From NCBI GenBank assembly GCA_001986395.2, contig MQVO02000009.1:868001-932000 (forward strand): a stretch of 64,000 nucleotides of DNA, read 5' to 3'. The position numbers and the translations under genes were made by a program. Below, one piece after another: positions 61,204 through 64,000 of the stretch. Positions within the stretch are counted from its first letter, which is position 1. Every line of letters begins with the position of its first letter. This DNA is from Irpex lacteus. Its lineage: Eukaryota > Basidiomycota > Agaricomycetes > Polyporales > Irpicaceae. Under the pieces are notes generated by a model. That model searched no databases. It saw only the letters and a program-made list of their open reading frames with translations, and was not told the origin of the DNA.

Positions 61204-62248
61204 ATGACCAAGATTCGACTCGTGCTCTTCGATGCCTTCTCAACTCTGTTGGTACCTCGATTACCCGTCTATGTTCAATATTCTCAGACGTTTGAGCCAT
61301 ATCTGGGTACACTGGAGCCGAGCGCCATCAAAAGCTCCTTCAAAGTTGGTGCGTGAGACGATAAATTTCTGCTTCTCACAATAAAGCTAGCGAATATGGT
61401 ACATGAAGAATGAACACGTTTCATTAGCTCTGAAGCAATTACAGACGGACAAGCCGGCCTACAAATTCGGAGCCGATGCTTGGTGGGGCGAAGTCATTCG
61501 CAGAACCGCTATCGGTGCTGGTGCTGATCAAACTGGTGAGTCCGCGGAGCATGTAATTCGCCAGCACCCCTGCTCAACGTGCCTAACAGCTGTGGATCTC
61601 CATTTAGGGGAAATCGTACCCAGGCTGTTGACAAGGTTCTCTTCGAAGGAGGGCTATAGGTTGTTTGACGACTCTCTGCCATGCTGTACGTCGCTTTCAA
61701 TCGAGCGACAGTGAACCGCACTGATCACGGGGCCAGTGGAGGAGCTGAAGGACCTGAACATACGCACGGGCCTAGTTAGCAACACGGACTCAAGAATGCG
61801 TGAGCGGAACTAACTTCACTTCCGCTTGTACAATTGTTATCTTAACCGCCATGCTAGACCTGGTGATCGGCGACCTTGGGATTTCTTCATATCTGGATCC
61901 GGTTCTGTTGAGTGAGGAACACGGTGTTGAGAAACCCTCTGTTGAGATCTTCCAACGCGCATGTTCCATGGCGGACGTTCAGCTTGGCGAAGTGCTACAC
62001 GTCGGTGATGAGTTGAAAGCGTGGGTGCTCCAGTAACGTGGACAAGGATCTGGTTTGAGTAGCTGATGCATGACCTCAGCGACTATTATGGTGCGAAAGG
62101 GTGCGGAATAAATGCTCTGCTAGTCAGAAGACCCGGTAAAGACGGAGAAAACGAGATGAAAGAGGACGGCGAGGACCTGAGCGATATTAAGGTCGTATCA
62201 AGCTTGCAGCAGGTTGTCGAATGGGTAAAGCAGGAAAACAACGCTTGA
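61204..62248 (+). CDS. HAD-like hydrolase (HDHD3-related)
   Basis: Start ATG 61204: MTKIRLVLFDAFSTLLVPRL, where FDAFSTL is the HAD motif I (first Asp nucleophile; the usual second Asp is replaced by Phe-Ser). Later exons: FGADAWWGEVIRRTAIGAGA, AVDLHLGEIVPRLLTRFSSK, EELKDLNIRTGLVSNTDSRM (motif II Ser), VIGDLGISSYLDPVLLSEE, GVEKPSVEIFQRACSMADVQ (motif III Lys), EVLHVGDEL (motif IV), and LVRRPGKDGENEMKEDGEDL before the end. Small cytosolic phosphatase/dehalogenase-like enzyme with unknown substrate. The loss of the second motif I Asp resembles haloacid dehalogenase or HDHD3-type members rather than phosphatases. Introns are at about 61350-61420, 61534-61590, 61684-61733, 61800-61857 and 62024-62078. 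Confidence 0.85.
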
Positions 62249-62329
62249 TTGTGTCCGAAAGGCAGCGATAGTGCATTAGCCCAGTAATTAGTCAATGTAC
62301 ATACATATAGCGAGCAGGTGGAGGAGACT

Positions 62330-62814
62330 CTAATAATTCGGAAGGGACCCTGCCATTGATGTCGGATCCCGGAGTGTCTTCGCCTTTGGCTTGACAACAT
62401 CTTCCACTCTGTCTCCAAGTTTCAAGGTGGTCATTCGGAGCACTCGAGGGTCATAATGAAGAATTTCTCGCAAGCTGTTTAGGACCAGCGGTGACGCATC
62501 GAAGTTCATGGCCCAGTAGCTGGCAGCGCCAGTGCAGGTCAGTTTGTGGGGATAGAGGGATGCTACAACCTGAGCTCACTCTCCAATCTCGTGCGTCTTC
62601 TTCATACGCTGTGGAAGCGTGCAGGTTCCCCACGACTCAATCTTTCGTACAACTCCGCCTCTCTGCATTACGTGCTCAGCACATGTTTTGACCAAGTTCT
62701 TGATTTGTGCCTGCGTTAGCCCTGTCAGTAGTGCTTACCATTCAGAAGGCTATTAAACACATACATAGTCCTTGTAATGAGCCGCTATGCACACCATTTG
62801 ATAGAACGGCATGG
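62330..62814 (-). CDS. MRP17: Mitochondrial small ribosomal subunit protein bS6m
   Basis: Short three-exon gene: exon 1 62814-about 62766 (MPFYQMVCIAAHYKDY), exon 2 about 62711-62573 (AQIKNLVKTCAEHVMQRGGV, VRKIESWGTCTLPQRMKKTH, EIG), exon 3 about 62514-62330 (DYWAMNFDASPLVLNSLREI, LHYDPRVLRMTTLKLGDRVE, ending MAGSLPNY and stop). The ordering and motifs (MPFYQM start, GGVVRKIESWGTCTLPQRM, IGDYW) are those of mitochondrial bS6. The Asp of GDYW is completed across intron 2. The ribosomal protein lies in the central platform of the small subunit. The gene converges on HAD (82 bp apart) and is divergent from SND1 (230 bp), sharing a compact promoter. Confidence 0.92.
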
Positions 62815-63043
62815 CTTCACAGTCGAGGAAGAGGAAGAAGGTGGTGGTCGAACACCTGGCCAATATTTCGCACTATTTCGTGGCTGAGAGAGCGTGGGAA
62901 CGACCTTCCTCATTTGATGGATGATTTGTGCCACGCCTGCAATGCACCACCAAAGGCACACGACTGTGAGCTGTAACCCCATAACTCATCCCCTCACGTT
63001 CTAACTCTTTAACGAAGTCTATTTCACTTCCAAACGCGTAAAT

Positions 63044-64000
63044 ATGTCTCTCAAGGCGGTGCGTGCGATCTAATGAATGTTTTGTGTACGATGCTGACTG
63101 CAATGACGCCGATGCTAGGTCGTAAAATGTATGATCTTCTGCAATGCTGCGTGTCCTGCATTAGAAGTGCTGAATATACGTCGAGTATATAGCTGTAATC
63201 TCCGGAGACTCCCTCATCTTGCACGGCCCACCTGGACCCAATGGCAAGCCCCCAAAGGAGCGGTGCGTCTGCCATACATCGAGATTTACATTGTATACTA
63301 ATTCATGACGTTCATTCATGAAGGGTCTTGCATCTTGCAGACATCACCGCTCCTCGTTTGGGAACAGCTACGCGTGAAGACGAAGTGAGAATCCAATATA
63401 AGCTACTCGGACATGACTGACATGTTCTGATCTTTCTTTAGCCCTGGGCATACGAAGCACGAGAATATTTGCGCTCGCATGCCGTCGGCAAACCCGTTCT
63501 CTTCACAATCGCGCACAACCTCCCTTCGAACGACGATACAGAACGTGCCATCGGTTCTGTCGAACTTGGCGGCGTTGACATAGCGTCCGAACTCCTGAAA
63601 GCCGGCTGGGCCAAACTCAAGGAAATCAAGAGGGAGCCTACTGAAGCCGATCAGAAGAAGAAAGACCTGGAGGCAGAGGCTAAAGCTGCTGGAAAAGGTG
63701 TATGGAACCCCCACGGTCCCAAGGTACGTGACATCATCGCAGGCTATGTTTGGCATCCTGTGCTAACCATGTATAGGCACACGCAGTGCACTACACCATG
63801 CCTACCGACTCGCAAGCCTTCATCACCGAATGGAAAGGAAACCCCATCGATGGTAAGCATGTTCTATCCACTCCTGATCACCTAGTTGCTCATTTCTTGC
63901 AACTAGCTATCGTCGAACAAGTCAAAGACGGATCTACGCTTCGTGTTCGTCTGCTCCTTCCCGAAGGTGACCATCAACTTGTCAACATCACTCTAGCTGG
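63044..64000 (+). CDS. SND1: Tudor-SN / SND1 (staphylococcal nuclease-like domains), 5' part
   Basis: The gene runs past the window edge. Exon 1 (63044-63058, MSLKA) is followed by a 10-nt micro-exon GTCGTAAAAT (63119-63128), completing AVVKS, then VISGDSLILHGPPGPNGKPP from about 63192. Later exons encode DITAPRLGTATREDE, PWAYEAREYLRSHAVGKPVL, FTIAHNLPSNDDTERAIGSV, ELLKAGWAKLKEIKREPTEA, AAGKGVWNPHGPK and AIVEQVKDGSTLRVRLLLPE. The YxRE and G-x-V-W-N elements define the first SN-like domain, then the second begins at the edge. In animals and fungi SND1 is an RNA-binding nuclease-fold protein of RNA granules and splicing/decay complexes. A Tudor domain would lie beyond the window. Confidence 0.9.

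Overview
The window is nuclear DNA from a filamentous basidiomycete. Nearly every protein gene is cut by many short (about 45-75 nt) GT-AG introns, some exons are only 5-17 nt, and gene content is fungal throughout (ERMES subunit MMM1, HRD1, AIM41, a Mei2-like protein, secreted class II peroxidases). The peroxidases carry a tyrosine at the position of the catalytic tyrosine of Trametopsis cervina lignin peroxidase. This points, as an inference, to a white-rot polypore of the phlebioid/Irpicaceae group.

Layout. 1-4.3 kb: a multi-pass membrane protein of unknown function (minus; copy 1 of a three-copy family), then MMM1 (plus). 4.7-8.2 kb: a GEN1/YEN1-type XPG-family nuclease (minus). 8.2-11.4 kb: no gene I can name. 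11.5-13.5 kb: peroxidase 1 (plus). 14.3-16.8 kb: Mei2-like RNA-binding protein (minus). 18.6-20.0 kb: membrane-gene copy A (plus). 20.6-22.6 and 24.6-26.6 kb: peroxidases 2 and 3 (minus). 28.8-30.3 kb: conserved protein with an amidohydrolase-like tail (plus). 30.6-36.4 kb: RDH54/RAD54B-type Swi2/Snf2 translocase (minus). 38.0-41.0 kb: YtcJ-like amidohydrolase with an N-terminal membrane anchor (minus). 41.7-44.8 kb: HRD1 ubiquitin ligase (plus). 44.8-47.2 kb: a tandem duplication of the HRD1/AIM41 tail-to-tail junction with membrane-gene copy B lying inside it, leaving broken fragments of both genes. 47.1-47.9 kb: AIM41 (minus). 48.2-49.6 kb: queuosine-salvage protein QNG1 (minus). 51.3-53.6 kb: 755-aa protein of unknown function. 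53.8-56.7 kb: two tandem small alpha/beta-barrel (ABM-like) proteins. 58.5-59.6 kb: epoxide hydrolase. 59.8-60.4 kb: EthD-domain protein. 61.2-62.2 kb: HAD hydrolase. 62.3-62.8 kb: mitochondrial ribosomal protein bS6m, a short three-exon gene. From 63.0 kb to the edge: Tudor-SN (SND1), incomplete.

The most notable system is the three-gene ligninolytic peroxidase group. All three lack the exposed tryptophan of lignin/versatile peroxidases (His instead) and have Tyr in place of the Mn-binding Asp. Tyr falls at mature residue 181 if the mature protein starts at the conserved Val before the first Cys. All three share an 18-bp promoter box (consensus CACTCACCGYCGTGGAAT) 74-94 bp upstream of a TATA box, so they are probably co-regulated. 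Intron gains and losses separate the copies. The second notable structure is the 42.8-47.2 kb rearrangement described above.

Coordinates of spliced genes are the outer limits of the coding part that I could assemble by hand. For the peroxidases, MMM1 and GEN1 the exon lengths were added up and keep frame. For the other genes some exon edges or start codons are provisional.
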